This document shows, in pieces, positions 29,751-40,052 of a stretch of DNA of 64,000 nt (position 1 is its first letter; each line of letters opens with the position of its first letter). Both the position numbers and the translations under genes were made by a program. Below the pieces are notes generated by a model that was not told the DNA's origin, ran no database searches, and was given only the letters and a program-made list of their open reading frames with translations. The DNA comes from Pseudomonas sp. SG20056 (lineage in GTDB: Bacteria; Pseudomonadota; Gammaproteobacteria; Pseudomonadales; Pseudomonadaceae), in assembly GCF_031764535.1 (NCBI RefSeq), contig NZ_CP134499.1:2046001-2110000 (forward strand), in the 5' to 3' direction.

Positions 29751-31628
29751 ATGCTGCAAAACATCAGGGACAATTCACAGGGTTGGATTGCCAAAACCAT
29801 CATCGGCATCATTGTCGCGCTGCTTGCGCTGACGGGTGTGGATGCCATTTTTACCAGCACCAGTAATAGTCAGAATGCCGCTGAAGTGAATGGCGAGAAG
29901 ATTACTTCTGCCGAGCTCAGCCAGGCTGTCGAGATGCAGCGTCGTCAATTGCTGCAACAGTTGGGGCGCGATTTTGATGCCTCCCTGCTGGACGAGAAGC
30001 TGTTGCGTGAAGCCGCCCTGAATGGCCTGGTTGAGCGTACCTTGCTGCTCGATAGCGCCAAAGACGCCAAGTTCGCGTTTTCGCAACAGGCGCTTGATCA
30101 GCTGATCCTGAAAACACCTGAGTTTCTTGTCGATGGTCAGTTCAACGCTGAGCGTTTCGATCAGGTTATCCGTCAGCTGGGCTACAGCCGCTTGCAGTTC
30201 CGCCAGATGCTTGAGCAGGAAATGCTCATTGGTCAGTTGCGCGCAGGCCTGGCCAACAGCGGTTTTGTGACTGATGCCCAGGTGCAAGCTTTTGCCGCCC
30301 TGGAAAAGCAGACCCGTGACTTCGCCACGCTGACCCTCAAAGCTGATCTGGATGCAGTCACGCTCAGCGATGACGATATCAAGGCGTATTACGACGCTCA
30401 GGCCAGTGAGTTCATGAGCCCTGAGCAGGTTGTGCTGGAATACGTCGAATTGAAGAAGGATGCCTTCTTTGATCAGGTTGAAATCACCGATGAGGCGCTG
30501 CAAAGCGCTTATCAGAGCGAAATCGCCAATCTCGCCGAACAGCGCCGTGCCGCGCACATTCTGATTGAGGTCAACGATAAGCTGAATGACGAGCAAGCCC
30601 AGGCCAAACTGGTCGCGGTGCAGAAGCGTCTTGAGCAGGGCGAAGATTTCGCCGCGCTGGCTAAAGAAGTTTCCGATGACTCGGGTTCGGCAGGTGAGGG
30701 CGGTGATCTGGGCTTTGCCGGCCCTGGTGTATATGACCCGGCCTTTGAAGAGGCGCTGTATGCGCTGGACGAGAATGCTGTATCGGCTCCCGTACGCAGC
30801 GAGTTCGGCTGGCATCTGATCAAGCTGTTGGGCGTTCAGGCGCCGGAAGTGCCAAGTTTCGCCAGTCTGGAAGAAAAACTGCAGCGTGACCTCAAGGCGC
30901 GTCAGGTTGAGCAGCGCTTTGTCGAAGTCTCCAAAGACCTTGAAGATGCCGCGTTTGAAGCGTCTGACCTGGCCCAGCCAGCACAGGAATTGGGTCTTGA
31001 GGTCAAGACCACTGAAGCGTTCGGTCGTCAGGGTGGCACTGAAGGTCTGACTGCTAATCGTCAGGTAACTCAGGCGGCATTCAGTGATGAAGTGCTGGAA
31101 GACGGCAGCAACAGCAGTGTGATCGAACTCGACCCCAACACTGTGGTGGTGGTGCGTGTTAAAGAGCACAACAAGCCTGAGCAGCTGCCGCTTGAGCAGG
31201 TTGCCGATAGCATCCGCGCCCAGCTGACCAAGGTTCGCGCAAGCGAAGCCGTAAAAGCCAAGGGTGAAGAGCAGTTGGCTGCTCTGCGTGACGGTCAGAC
31301 GCCGGTTACCCAGGCCGATGCCAAGCAGGGCTGGAATGTGGTCGAGGCAGCGACGCGTAGCCAGGAAGGCGTTGAGCCGGTAGTGCTGCAGGCGTTGTTC
31401 CGTATGCCCAAGCCTGAAGCGGCTGACAAGCCGACTTTCGCCGGTATCAGTCTGAGCAACGGTGATTTCATGATCATCCGTCTCAATGGCGTGAGCCAGC
31501 CGGAGCAAGCGCTGTCGGATGAGGATAAGGCCATGTACAGCCGCTTCCTTGCCTCGCGCGTCGGTCAGCAGGACTTTGCTGCGTTCCGCAAGCAGCTGGA
31601 AGAGACAGCGGATATCGAGCGTTTCTGA
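29751..31628 (+). CDS. ppiD: Periplasmic folding chaperone PpiD (SurA N-terminal and parvulin domains)
   Basis: A 625-residue membrane-anchored chaperone near the Sec translocon. One N-terminal membrane helix (IAKTIIGIIVALLALTGV, about 13-30) is followed by a SurA-like chaperone region, a parvulin domain (about 265-360, AAHILIEV through GWHLIKLLG) and a second parvulin-like C-terminal region. The ATG at 29751 (MLQNIRDNSQ) follows GGGGGAC; a longer frame crosses the upstream terminator. Trailing terminator shared with fabI. Confidence 0.95.
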   Translation: MLQNIRDNSQGWIAKTIIGIIVALLALTGVDAIFTSTSNSQNAAEVNGEKITSAELSQAVEMQRRQLLQQLGRDFDASLLDEKLLREAALNGLVERTLLLDSAKDAKFAFSQQALDQLILKTPEFLVDGQFNAERFDQVIRQLGYSRLQFRQMLEQEMLIGQLRAGLANSGFVTDAQVQAFAALEKQTRDFATLTLKADLDAVTLSDDDIKAYYDAQASEFMSPEQVVLEYVELKKDAFFDQVEITDEALQSAYQSEIANLAEQRRAAHILIEVNDKLNDEQAQAKLVAVQKRLEQGEDFAALAKEVSDDSGSAGEGGDLGFAGPGVYDPAFEEALYALDENAVSAPVRSEFGWHLIKLLGVQAPEVPSFASLEEKLQRDLKARQVEQRFVEVSKDLEDAAFEASDLAQPAQELGLEVKTTEAFGRQGGTEGLTANRQVTQAAFSDEVLEDGSNSSVIELDPNTVVVVRVKEHNKPEQLPLEQVADSIRAQLTKVRASEAVKAKGEEQLAALRDGQTPVTQADAKQGWNVVEAATRSQEGVEPVVLQALFRMPKPEAADKPTFAGISLSNGDFMIIRLNGVSQPEQALSDEDKAMYSRFLASRVGQQDFAAFRKQLEETADIERF

Positions 31629-31646
31629 TCGATATCACTGACAAAC

Positions 31647-31677
31647 AAAAAGGCCGCTTAATTCAGCGGCCTTTTTT
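31647..31677. terminator. Bidirectional terminator between ppiD and fabI
   Basis: AAAAAGGCCGCT (31647-31658) and AGCGGCCTTTTTT (31665-31677), 12-bp stem, T runs in both directions, between convergent genes. Confidence 0.93.
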
Positions 31678-31696
31678 ATTGCGGCGATTTAACTGC

Positions 31697-32491
31697 TTAC
31701 TCTTCCATGGCGCCCATGGCTGTGGTGTTGAAGCCACCGTCGACATACATGATCTCGCCGCTGACGCCCGAGGCCAGGTCGGAGCAGAGGAAGGCGCCGG
31801 CGTTGCCGACTTCTTCGATGGTCACGTTACGACGCAGTGGGGTCTGCTTCTCATTGGCTGCGAGCATTTTGCGGAAGCTCTTGATACCAGAGGCGGCCAG
31901 GGTGCGGATCGGGCCTGCAGAGATGGCGTTGACGCGTGTGCCTTCTGGGCCGAGGCTGCCAGCCAGGTAGCGTACACCGGCTTCCAGGCTGGCCTTGGCC
32001 ATGCCCATCACGTTGTAGTTAGGCATGGTGCGCTCGGCGCCCAGGTAGGACAGGGTCAGCAGGCTACCATTGCGGCCTTTCATCATTTCGCGGCCGGCTT
32101 TGGCCAGAGCGACGAAGCTGTAGGCACTGATGTCGTGAGCGATGCGGAAGCCTTCGCGGGTGGTGACGTCGGTGAAGTCGCCGTCCAGTTGGTCGCCTGG
32201 GGCGAAGCCAACGGAGTGCACGATGCAATCCAGGCCGTCCCACTTCTTGCTCAGGGCTTCGAAGACCGAGGCGATTTCCTCATCGTTTGCCACATCGCAT
32301 GGGAAGCACAGGTCAGCGTTCGAGCCCCAATCAGCGGCAAAGCCTTCAACGCGGCCTTTGAGCTTTTCGTTTTGATAGGTGAAGGCCAGTTCGGCGCCTT
32401 CACGGTGCATGGCTGCTGCGATACCGGAGGCAATGGACAGTTTGCTGGCGACGCCAACGATCAGTACGCGCTTGCCGCTTAGAAAACCCAT
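31697..32491 (-). CDS. fabI: Enoyl-[acyl-carrier-protein] reductase FabI
   Basis: A 264-residue NADH-dependent reductase completing each cycle of fatty acid synthesis. The SDR-like catalytic residues are Tyr159 and Lys166 (YNVMGMAK, Tyr-x6-Lys as in FabI), with the cofactor loop [14 protein letters not shown] at the N-terminus. FabI is the target of triclosan; no obvious substitution is visible, but resistance cannot be judged. It lies 30 bp after the peptide transporter ATPase on the same strand and may share its transcript. Confidence 0.97.
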   Translation of the reverse strand: MGFLSGKRVLIVGVASKLSIASGIAAAMHREGAELAFTYQNEKLKGRVEGFAADWGSNADLCFPCDVANDEEIASVFEALSKKWDGLDCIVHSVGFAPGDQLDGDFTDVTTREGFRIAHDISAYSFVALAKAGREMMKGRNGSLLTLSYLGAERTMPNYNVMGMAKASLEAGVRYLAGSLGPEGTRVNAISAGPIRTLAASGIKSFRKMLAANEKQTPLRRNVTIEEVGNAGAFLCSDLASGVSGEIMYVDGGFNTTAMGAMEE

Positions 32492-32521
32492 GGGTGTGAT
32501 TCCTCTTCCTGTCTACAAGAA

Positions 32522-34129
32522 TTAGCCAGCTGGGACCATAAAGGCCGCTTCCAGCAACTGTTGTGTATAGATGTCCTGTGGCGCGGCAAAGACACGTTCA
32601 GCCGGGCCTTGTTCGACCACTTTGCCTTGTTTCACCACCATCACCTGGTGGCTAAGGGCCCTGACCACGGCCAGGTCATGGCTGATGAACAAGTAGGTCA
32701 GGTTGTATTTGGCCTGAAGCGAACGCAGTAATTCGACGACCTGGCGCTGCACGGTGCGGTCGAGGGCCGAAGTTGGCTCATCCAGCAGGATCAGTGCAGG
32801 TTTCAGCACCAGTGCGCGGGCGATGGCGATACGTTGGCGCTGGCCGCCGGAGAACTCATGGGGATAACGGTGGCGGGTTTCCGGGTCAAGGCCGACCTCT
32901 ACAAGTGCGGCGATGATGGCTTGTTCCTGCTCGGCCTCGCTGCCCATACGGTGAATCTGCAAACCCTCGCCAACAATCTGGCCCACTGACATGCGCGGGC
33001 TGAGGCTGCCAAAGGGGTCCTGAAACACCACCTGCATCTGCCGGCGCAGTGGGCGAACGTCATGTTGCGAGAGCTGGTCGATCGCCTGGCCCTGGAAGCG
33101 GATGCCGCCTTGGCTGCCGAGCAAGCGCAGGATCGCCAGACCCAGGGTGGATTTTCCCGAGCCGCTTTCACCGACGATGCCCAAGGTATGACCCTGCGGC
33201 AGGCTGAAGTTGATGCCGTCCACGGCTTTGACATGGTCGACCGTGCGGCGCAGCAGGCCCTTCTTGATCGGGAACCAGACACGCAGGTTGTCGATTTCCA
33301 GCATAGTTTTGCCAGGCGGCTGATCGACCGGGCCGCCAGTGGGTTCGGCTCCCAGCAGCTCGCGGGTATAGGGGTGTTGTGGGTCTTTAAACAGCGTTTC
33401 GCAGGCCGCCTGTTCGACGATATGCCCGCGCTGCATCACGCACACACGGTGGGCAATCCGTCGCACCAGGTTGAGGTCGTGGCTGATCAGCAGAATCGCC
33501 ATGCCCAGGCGCGCCTGCAGGTCCTTGAGCAGTTCAAGGATCTTCAACTGCACGGTGACGTCCAGCGCGGTGGTGGGCTCGTCAGCAATTAGCAGTTCCG
33601 GCTCATTGGCCAGGGCCATGGCGATCACCACGCGCTGGCGTTGGCCACCGGATAACTCATGTGGGTAGGCCTTGAGGCGCTTGTGCGGTTCAGGAATACC
33701 GACCAGCTCGAGCAACTCCAGGGTACGTGCTGTGGCGGCCTTACCGCGCAGGCCTTTATGCAGGGCCAGCACTTCGTTGATCTGCTTCTCGATGCTGTGC
33801 AGCGGGTTCAGCGAGGTCATGGGCTCCTGAAAGACCATGGCGATGCGGTTGCCACGGATGCCACGCAGTTTGTTCTCGTTCAGTTTGAGCAGGTCTTGCC
33901 CGGCGTAGTGAATGCTGCCGCTGGGGTGTTGAGCCAGCGGGTAGGGCAGCAGGCGCAGGATGGAGTGCGCGGTGACCGATTTGCCGGAGCCGCTTTCGCC
34001 CACCAGGGCCAGGGTTTCGCCGCGCTTAATATCGAAGCTGACGCCTTCCAGCACACGCTGTTTCAGACTGCCGGTGACGAATTCGACAGCCAGGTCGCGG
34101 ACTTCGATGAGGGTGTTGGAGTCGGTCAT
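32522..34129 (-). CDS. nppD: Peptide ABC transporter, fused dual ATP-binding protein (NppD/YejF)
   Basis: A 535-residue protein with two ABC ATPase domains in tandem. Each has Walker A GESGSGKS, signature [16 protein letters not shown], Walker [25 protein letters not shown], and switch histidine ([18 protein letters not shown]). It powers an oligopeptide importer of the YejABEF/NppABCD type. ATG at 34129 with GAGGAAA upstream; the frame to 34156 is not supported. Only one base separates it from the preceding permease. Confidence 0.93.
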   Translation of the reverse strand: MTDSNTLIEVRDLAVEFVTGSLKQRVLEGVSFDIKRGETLALVGESGSGKSVTAHSILRLLPYPLAQHPSGSIHYAGQDLLKLNENKLRGIRGNRIAMVFQEPMTSLNPLHSIEKQINEVLALHKGLRGKAATARTLELLELVGIPEPHKRLKAYPHELSGGQRQRVVIAMALANEPELLIADEPTTALDVTVQLKILELLKDLQARLGMAILLISHDLNLVRRIAHRVCVMQRGHIVEQAACETLFKDPQHPYTRELLGAEPTGGPVDQPPGKTMLEIDNLRVWFPIKKGLLRRTVDHVKAVDGINFSLPQGHTLGIVGESGSGKSTLGLAILRLLGSQGGIRFQGQAIDQLSQHDVRPLRRQMQVVFQDPFGSLSPRMSVGQIVGEGLQIHRMGSEAEQEQAIIAALVEVGLDPETRHRYPHEFSGGQRQRIAIARALVLKPALILLDEPTSALDRTVQRQVVELLRSLQAKYNLTYLFISHDLAVVRALSHQVMVVKQGKVVEQGPAERVFAAPQDIYTQQLLEAAFMVPAG

Positions 34130-34130
34130 G

Positions 34131-35150
34131 TCATTTCCTCGGATCGAAGGCATCACGTGCCGCTTCGCCGATAAACACCAGCAGGCTGAGCATCAGGGCG
34201 AGCACGGCAAAGGCACTAATACCGAGCCAGGGCGCTTGCAGGTTGGATTTGCCCTGGGCCACCAGCTCGCCGAGTGACGGCGCGCCAGGAGGCAGGCCGA
34301 AGCCGAGGAAATCCAGCGCGGTGAGGGTGCCGATCGCGCCGGTGAGGATAAACGGCATAAAGGTCATGGTGGAAATCATCGCGTTGGGCAGGATATGGCG
34401 GAACATGATCGAGCCGTTCTGCATGCCCAGGGCACGGGCTGCGCGTACGTATTCCAGGTTGCGCCCACGCAGGAACTCGGCGCGCACCACATCCACCAGG
34501 CTCATCCAAGAGAACAGCAGCATGATGCCCAGCAGCCACCAGAAGTTCGGCTGCACGAAGCTGGCGAGGATGATCAGCAGGTAGAGCACAGGCAGGCCGG
34601 ACCAGATTTCCAGAAAACGCTGCCCGGCCAAGTCGACCCAGCCGCCATAGAAGCCCTGCAGGGCGCCGGCAAACACGCCGATCACCGAGCTGGCCAAGGT
34701 CAGGATCAGGGCAAACAGCACGGAAATGCGGAAGCCATAAATCACCCGTGCCAGAACATCGCGGCCCTGGTCATCAGTGCCCAGCAGGTTTTCCGCTGAG
34801 GGTGGCGCTGGGGCGGGCACTTGCAGGTCGTAATTGATGCTGGAGTAGCTGTAGCGGATCGGCGGCCAGATCATCCAGCCGTCCTTTTCCTTGATCAGCT
34901 CTTGGATGTAAGGGCTTTTGTAGTTGGCCTGCAGCGGGAATTCACCGCCGAAGGTGGTTTCCGGGTAGCGCTTGAATACCGGGAAATACAGTTCGCTGTC
35001 GTAGCCCACCACCAGCGGTTTGTCGTTGGCGATCAGTTCTGCACCGAGGGTGACGAAGAACAGTGCGAGGAACACCCACAGCGACCACCAGCCGCGTTTG
35101 TGTGCCTTGAACAGCTGGAAGCGGCGTTGATTGATTGGGGACAGTTTCAT
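34131..35150 (-). CDS. nppC: Peptide ABC transporter permease (NppC/YejE)
   Basis: A 339-residue DppC-class permease: N-terminal helix near residue 25-45, a large periplasmic insert (about 50-130) typical of YejE, then the core helices and the EAA loop (EYVRAARALGMQNGSIMFRHILP). Tightly packed between nppB and nppD (one-base gaps), so co-expressed. Confidence 0.93.
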   Translation of the reverse strand: MKLSPINQRRFQLFKAHKRGWWSLWVFLALFFVTLGAELIANDKPLVVGYDSELYFPVFKRYPETTFGGEFPLQANYKSPYIQELIKEKDGWMIWPPIRYSYSSINYDLQVPAPAPPSAENLLGTDDQGRDVLARVIYGFRISVLFALILTLASSVIGVFAGALQGFYGGWVDLAGQRFLEIWSGLPVLYLLIILASFVQPNFWWLLGIMLLFSWMSLVDVVRAEFLRGRNLEYVRAARALGMQNGSIMFRHILPNAMISTMTFMPFILTGAIGTLTALDFLGFGLPPGAPSLGELVAQGKSNLQAPWLGISAFAVLALMLSLLVFIGEAARDAFDPRK

Positions 35151-35151
35151 C

Positions 35152-36225
35152 TCAACCCTCCCGGCTTTCGAAGTCGATACGCGGATCGACCAGTGTGTAG
35201 GTAATGTCGCCGATCAATTTCACCACCAGGCCCAGCAACGTGAAGATAAACAGGGTGCCGAACACCACCGGGTAATCGCGGTTGATTGCGGCCTCGAAAC
35301 TCATCAGGCCCAGGCCGTCGAGGGAGAAGATCACCTCGATCAGCAATGAGCCGGTAAAGAAAATGCCGATAAAGGCCGCCGGGAAGCCGGCGATGATGAT
35401 CAGCATGGCGTTACGGAACACATGGCCATAGAGCACGCGGTTGTTACTCAGGCCCTTGGCGCGAGCGGTGACCACGTACTGTTTGTTGATCTCATCGAGA
35501 AAGCTGTTTTTGGTCAGCAGCGTCAGGGTGGCGAAGTTGCCGATTACCAGTGCCGTGACGGGCAGCGCCAGGTGCCAGAAATAGTCGAGCAGCTTGCCGG
35601 TAAAGCTCAGTTCGTCGAAATTGTTCGAGGTCAGCCCGCGCAGCGGGAACCAGTCCCAGTAGCTGCCGCCAGCAAACAGCACGATCAGCAGAATGGCGAA
35701 GAGGAAGGCAGGGATGGCGTAACCGATGATGATCGCCGAGCTGGTCCAGACGTCGAAGGCGCTGCCGTGGCGGGTGGCCTTGGCAATGCCCAGCGGGATC
35801 GACACCAGGTACATGATCAGCGTGCTCCACAGCCCCAGGGAGATCGACACCGGCATCTTCTCGATGATCAGGTCGATGACCTCCGCATCGCGGAAGAAGC
35901 TCGAGCCAAAGTCCAGCTGCGCGTAGCTCTTGAGCATCAGCCAGAAGCGTTCCGGGGCGGATTTATCGAAGCCGTACATGCGCTCAATTTCTGCCACCAG
36001 CTCGGGGTCCAGGCCCTGGGCGCCGCGGTAGTTGGAACCGGCCACCGAAACTTCGGCACCGCCGCCGGCAATCCGGCTGGTAGCGCCGTCAAAGCCTTCC
36101 AGCTTGGCGATCATCTGCTCGACCGGGCCACCGGGGGCGGCCTGGATGATGATGAAGTTGATCAGCAGAATGCCGAACAGCGTGGGGATGATCAGCAACA
36201 GCCGACGAAAGATATACGCCAGCAT
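35152..36225 (-). CDS. nppB: Peptide ABC transporter permease (NppB/YejB)
   Basis: A 357-residue DppB-class permease with the N-terminal helix [20 protein letters not shown], a YejB-type periplasmic insert (about 35-100), five further helices and the EAA loop ([24 protein letters not shown]). One base separates it from the binding protein gene upstream. It forms the channel with NppC. Confidence 0.93.
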   Translation of the reverse strand: MLAYIFRRLLLIIPTLFGILLINFIIIQAAPGGPVEQMIAKLEGFDGATSRIAGGGAEVSVAGSNYRGAQGLDPELVAEIERMYGFDKSAPERFWLMLKSYAQLDFGSSFFRDAEVIDLIIEKMPVSISLGLWSTLIMYLVSIPLGIAKATRHGSAFDVWTSSAIIIGYAIPAFLFAILLIVLFAGGSYWDWFPLRGLTSNNFDELSFTGKLLDYFWHLALPVTALVIGNFATLTLLTKNSFLDEINKQYVVTARAKGLSNNRVLYGHVFRNAMLIIIAGFPAAFIGIFFTGSLLIEVIFSLDGLGLMSFEAAINRDYPVVFGTLFIFTLLGLVVKLIGDITYTLVDPRIDFESREG

Positions 36226-36226
36226 G

Positions 36227-38080
36227 TTATTGCTCCACGTCTACGGCGGGGTGAGCGGCAGCTTCGTCGGCTACGGCTTCAGGTGATTTCTCGCGGGCCC
36301 ACCAGGTGTAGAGGCCTATGTCGTATTTCGGGCTGATCTTGGGATGTTCAAAGCGGTTCCAGTAGGCCACGCGCCAGGTCTTGATGTGCCAGTTGGGCAC
36401 CACGTAGTGGCCCCACAGCAGTACGCGGTCGAGGGCGCGAGTATGGGTGATCAGGCTCTGGCGCGAGTCGGCGTTGATCAGACCCTCGACCAGGCTATCC
36501 ACGGCCGGGTCTTTCAGGCCGATAAAGTTACGGCTACCGGGATTGTCGGCGCTGCTGGAGTGCCAGTATTCGCGCTGCTCGTTGCCAGGGGAGTTGGACT
36601 GACCAAAGCCTCTTACAATCAGATCATAGTCACGCGAGCGCTCCCGATTGACGTACTGGGATACATCGACGCGGCGGATCACCAGTTCAATGCCCAGGTC
36701 GGCTAGGTTGCGTTTAAACGGTAGTAGAACTCGCTCGAATTCGGCTTGCGCCAGCAGGAATTCGATGGTCACCGGTTTGCCCGTGCTATCGAGCATCCTG
36801 TCGCTATCGACACGCCAGCCGGCTTCCTGGAGCAATTGATAGGCGCGGCGCTGCTGCTCACGAATGATGCCGCTGCCATCGGTGACCGAGGGCTGATATT
36901 CGTCGGTAAATACCTGAGGTGGAATCTGCGCGCGCAGCGGCTCCAGAAGCTTCAACTCATCAGCGGATGGTAGGCCGATGGAGGCCAGTTCGGAGTTGTC
37001 GAAATAACTGCGCGTGCGTGTGTAGGCGCCGTTGAACAGTTGACGATTGGTCCACTCGTAATCGAACAGCAGGCCCAGGGCTTCGCGCACACGGCGGTCA
37101 CTGAACAACGGACGGCGGGTGTTGAAGATAAAGCCCTGCATTCCGGTGGGGTTGCGATTGGCGATCTCTTCCTTGATCAGCTGTCCATTGGCAACTGCGG
37201 GGGTGTTGTAGGCGGTGGCCCAGTTCTTTGCGCTGGTTTCCAGCCAATAGTCGAATTGCCCAGCCTTGAGTGCTTCAAGGGCGACGGTGTTGTCGCGGTA
37301 GTAGTCGATTTCCAGGTTGTCGAAATTGTAGAACCCGCGATTGACCGGCAAGTCCTTGCCCCACCAGTCCTTGACCCGCTCATAGCGAATTGAACGGCCG
37401 GCCTGCACGTCCGCCACCTTGTAAGGCCCACTGCCCAGCGGCACATCGAGGCTGCCTTTACTGAAGTCACGTTCTGCCCACCAGTGCTTTGGCAAAACTG
37501 GCAATTGGCCGACGATCAGCGGCAGCTCACGGTTCCCAGCCTGCTTGAAGACAAAACGGACACTGTTGGGTTGTTCGACCTCGACCTTTTCGACATCGGC
37601 GTAGTAGCCGCGGTACATCGGTGCGCCTTTGCTCATCAGCGTATCGAAGCTGAACTTGACGTCTTCGGCGGTCACCGGCTGACCGTCATGGAAGCGTGCC
37701 TCGGGGCGCAGATAGAAGCGTACCCAGGCGTTGTCCGGGGCTTTTTCGATTTTTTCCGCGAGCAGGCCGTAAACGGTGAAGGGTTCATCCAGGCTGGGGC
37801 GCGTCAGGCTGTCGTAGATGATGCCTATATTTTCTTCAGATACGCCCTTGGAAATGAAGGGGTTGAGGCTATCGAAGCCGCCAAAACCGGCCTGGCGCAG
37901 GGTGCCGCCCTTGGGCGCATCGGGGTTTACGTAGTCGAAGTGTTTGAAGTTGGCCGGGTATTTCGGTGGTTCGTCATACAGGGTTTGTGCGTGCTTGGGG
38001 CCGGCCAGGGCCAGGCTGGCGACACCAAGCAGGGCAATGCTGCTGATGTGGATAAACAGGGCGCGCAATGCATGGGTCAT
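36227..38080 (-). CDS. nppA2: Peptide ABC transporter substrate-binding protein 2 (NppA2/YejA-like)
   Basis: A 617-residue SBP_bac_5-family periplasmic protein with a Sec signal peptide (cleavage near LALAGPKHA, about residue 27). The family entry motif [31 protein letters not shown] is clear. It is the second of two adjacent binding proteins and overlaps the first by four bases (ATGA). In P. aeruginosa the equivalent transporter takes up peptidyl-nucleoside antibiotics; in E. coli YejABEF imports microcin C. Natural ligand probably small peptides. Confidence 0.9.
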   Translation of the reverse strand: MTHALRALFIHISSIALLGVASLALAGPKHAQTLYDEPPKYPANFKHFDYVNPDAPKGGTLRQAGFGGFDSLNPFISKGVSEENIGIIYDSLTRPSLDEPFTVYGLLAEKIEKAPDNAWVRFYLRPEARFHDGQPVTAEDVKFSFDTLMSKGAPMYRGYYADVEKVEVEQPNSVRFVFKQAGNRELPLIVGQLPVLPKHWWAERDFSKGSLDVPLGSGPYKVADVQAGRSIRYERVKDWWGKDLPVNRGFYNFDNLEIDYYRDNTVALEALKAGQFDYWLETSAKNWATAYNTPAVANGQLIKEEIANRNPTGMQGFIFNTRRPLFSDRRVREALGLLFDYEWTNRQLFNGAYTRTRSYFDNSELASIGLPSADELKLLEPLRAQIPPQVFTDEYQPSVTDGSGIIREQQRRAYQLLQEAGWRVDSDRMLDSTGKPVTIEFLLAQAEFERVLLPFKRNLADLGIELVIRRVDVSQYVNRERSRDYDLIVRGFGQSNSPGNEQREYWHSSSADNPGSRNFIGLKDPAVDSLVEGLINADSRQSLITHTRALDRVLLWGHYVVPNWHIKTWRVAYWNRFEHPKISPKYDIGLYTWWAREKSPEAVADEAAAHPAVDVEQ

Positions 38081-39957
38081 TCAGCGTTCTCCATGGATTT
38101 CAGCCACCAGGTACGCAGGCCCAGGGTGTAGGGCGGCGTGGTGACGAAGGCAAATCGGTTGCGGTAAGCCAGGCGGTGGTAATCGATATACCAGTTCGGA
38201 ATGCTGTAGTGCTGCCACAACAGTACCCGGTCAAGGGCGCGGGTGGCGGCGACTTGCTCGTCGCGGCTCTGTGCTGACAGTAGTTTTTCAATCAGTGCAT
38301 CGACCACCGGATGGGTGACCCCGGCGTAGTTCCTGCCGCCTTTGATCTTGGCCTGGGAGGAGTGGAAATACAGCGACTGCTCCAGGCCCGGGCTGAGAGT
38401 TTGCGGCAGGGTCAGCAGAATCATGTCGAAGTCGTATTGGTCGAGGCGCTGCTTGTATTGGGCGCGGTCGACGGTGCGCAGGTTGGCCTGGATGCCAATG
38501 CTGGCAAGGTTTTCGGTAAAGGGCTGAAGAATGCGTTCAAGGTTTGGGTTGACCAGCAATATTTCAAAGCGCAGCGGCTGCCCCTCACTGTTGAGCAGGC
38601 GTTGGCCGGATGGCTTCCAGCCGGCTTCGGCCAATAGACCGAGGGCGCGGCGCAAGGTTTCCCGCGGGATGCCCCGGCCATCGGTCTGCGGCATGCTGAA
38701 CGGCTCGCTGAACAGGCGCGCCTGCAGCTGCTTGCGGTAGGGCGAGAGCAACAGCCATTCTGCGCCTTCCGGTTTGCCTCGCGCCGAGAACTCGCTATTG
38801 GGGTAGTAGCTTTTCGCGCGGGTGTAGGAACTGTTGAACAGTGCGCGGTTGGCCCATTCGAAGTCGAACATCAGGCCCAGGGCTTCGCGTACCTGGCGGT
38901 CGGCAAATACCTCGCGGCGGGTATTCATAAACAGCGCCTGGGTCTGAGTCGGTATCTGGTGCGGGATCTCGGTGCGGATCACTTCGCCACGGCTCAAGGC
39001 CGGGAAGCGATAGCCGTTGGCCCAGTTCTTCGCCTGCTGTTCGATATAGATGTCGAACTCGCCGGCCTTGAACGCCTCGAATGCCACATGGCTGTCGCGG
39101 TAGAACTCTACGTCGACCCGATCGAAATTGTATTTGCCGCGGTTGACCGGCAGCTTGGTACCCCACCAGTCCTTGACCCGCTCAAAGCGCAGGCTGCGCC
39201 CGGGGCTGACCTGGGTAATGCGGTAAGGCCCGCTGCCCAGCGGCGGTTCATAGGTGGTGGCCTTGAAGTCGCGGCTTTTCCAGTAGTGCTGCGGCAGCAC
39301 CGGCAACTCACCGAGGCGCAAGATCAGCAGGGAGTTGCCGGCGCGCTTGAGTACAAAACGGATGCTGTGGCGGTTGAGGATGTCAACGCGTTTTACTTCC
39401 TGCAGGTTGGTGCGGTACTGCGGGTGACCGTCCTTGAGCAGCAGGCGGTAGGAGAAGGCCACGTCATAGGCAGTGATCGGTTTGCCGTCGTGAAAGCGCG
39501 CTTCGGGGCGCAGGTTGAACACCACCCAGCTGCGGTCATCGCTGTATTCCACGGACTCGGCGATCAGGCCGTAGCTGGAGGCCGGTTCGTCACCGGACGG
39601 GTCATAGGCGCCGGTGCCGACCATCAGCGGTGCGTTCAGCTCGTTGACTCCGTACTGCAGGAAGTTGGCCGTGCTGATCGGGCTGCTGCCCTTGAAGGTG
39701 TAGGGGTTGAGTGTGTCGAACGTACCGTTGGCCATCATCCGCAGCGTGCCACCTTTGGGGGCTTCCGGGTTGACCCAGGCGAAATGGGTGAAGCTGGCGG
39801 GATACTTCAACTCGCCAAACTGGGCGTAACCGTGGCTTTTATACAGGGTGGCCCAGGCAGATGAACTGATGGCCATGCAGAGAAGTAGCGAGAGGAGGGG
39901 ACGTATCAAGTGAAATATCCGATCCGTGGCGTCTTGTGGGCTGCTGGTCAGGCACAT
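38077..39957 (-). CDS. nppA1: Peptide ABC transporter substrate-binding protein 1 (NppA1/YejA-like)
   Basis: A 626-residue paralogue of the next gene, with the shared motif [31 protein letters not shown] and signal peptide ending near SSSAWATLY (about residue 36). The ATG at 39957 gives an unusually long n-region and lacks a ribosome site; a TTG 16 codons later (before IRPLLSLLLCM) would give a more normal signal. It is first in the npp operon. Two divergent binders on one permease suggest a widened ligand range (inference). Confidence 0.9.
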   Translation of the reverse strand: MCLTSSPQDATDRIFHLIRPLLSLLLCMAISSSAWATLYKSHGYAQFGELKYPASFTHFAWVNPEAPKGGTLRMMANGTFDTLNPYTFKGSSPISTANFLQYGVNELNAPLMVGTGAYDPSGDEPASSYGLIAESVEYSDDRSWVVFNLRPEARFHDGKPITAYDVAFSYRLLLKDGHPQYRTNLQEVKRVDILNRHSIRFVLKRAGNSLLILRLGELPVLPQHYWKSRDFKATTYEPPLGSGPYRITQVSPGRSLRFERVKDWWGTKLPVNRGKYNFDRVDVEFYRDSHVAFEAFKAGEFDIYIEQQAKNWANGYRFPALSRGEVIRTEIPHQIPTQTQALFMNTRREVFADRQVREALGLMFDFEWANRALFNSSYTRAKSYYPNSEFSARGKPEGAEWLLLSPYRKQLQARLFSEPFSMPQTDGRGIPRETLRRALGLLAEAGWKPSGQRLLNSEGQPLRFEILLVNPNLERILQPFTENLASIGIQANLRTVDRAQYKQRLDQYDFDMILLTLPQTLSPGLEQSLYFHSSQAKIKGGRNYAGVTHPVVDALIEKLLSAQSRDEQVAATRALDRVLLWQHYSIPNWYIDYHRLAYRNRFAFVTTPPYTLGLRTWWLKSMENAE

Positions 39958-40052
39958 TAACAGCTTGTATCGGCTGGAAAAAGGGTAGGCTCGACAGCCG
40001 TCGACGGCGGCACTTTGACTACACTCAAACTATCCACTGCGAGGGCATCATT

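Noticed and set aside
29775..31508. 577-codon minus-strand frame opposite ppiD
   Set aside because: Long only because of codon bias in ppiD; no start signal or domain.
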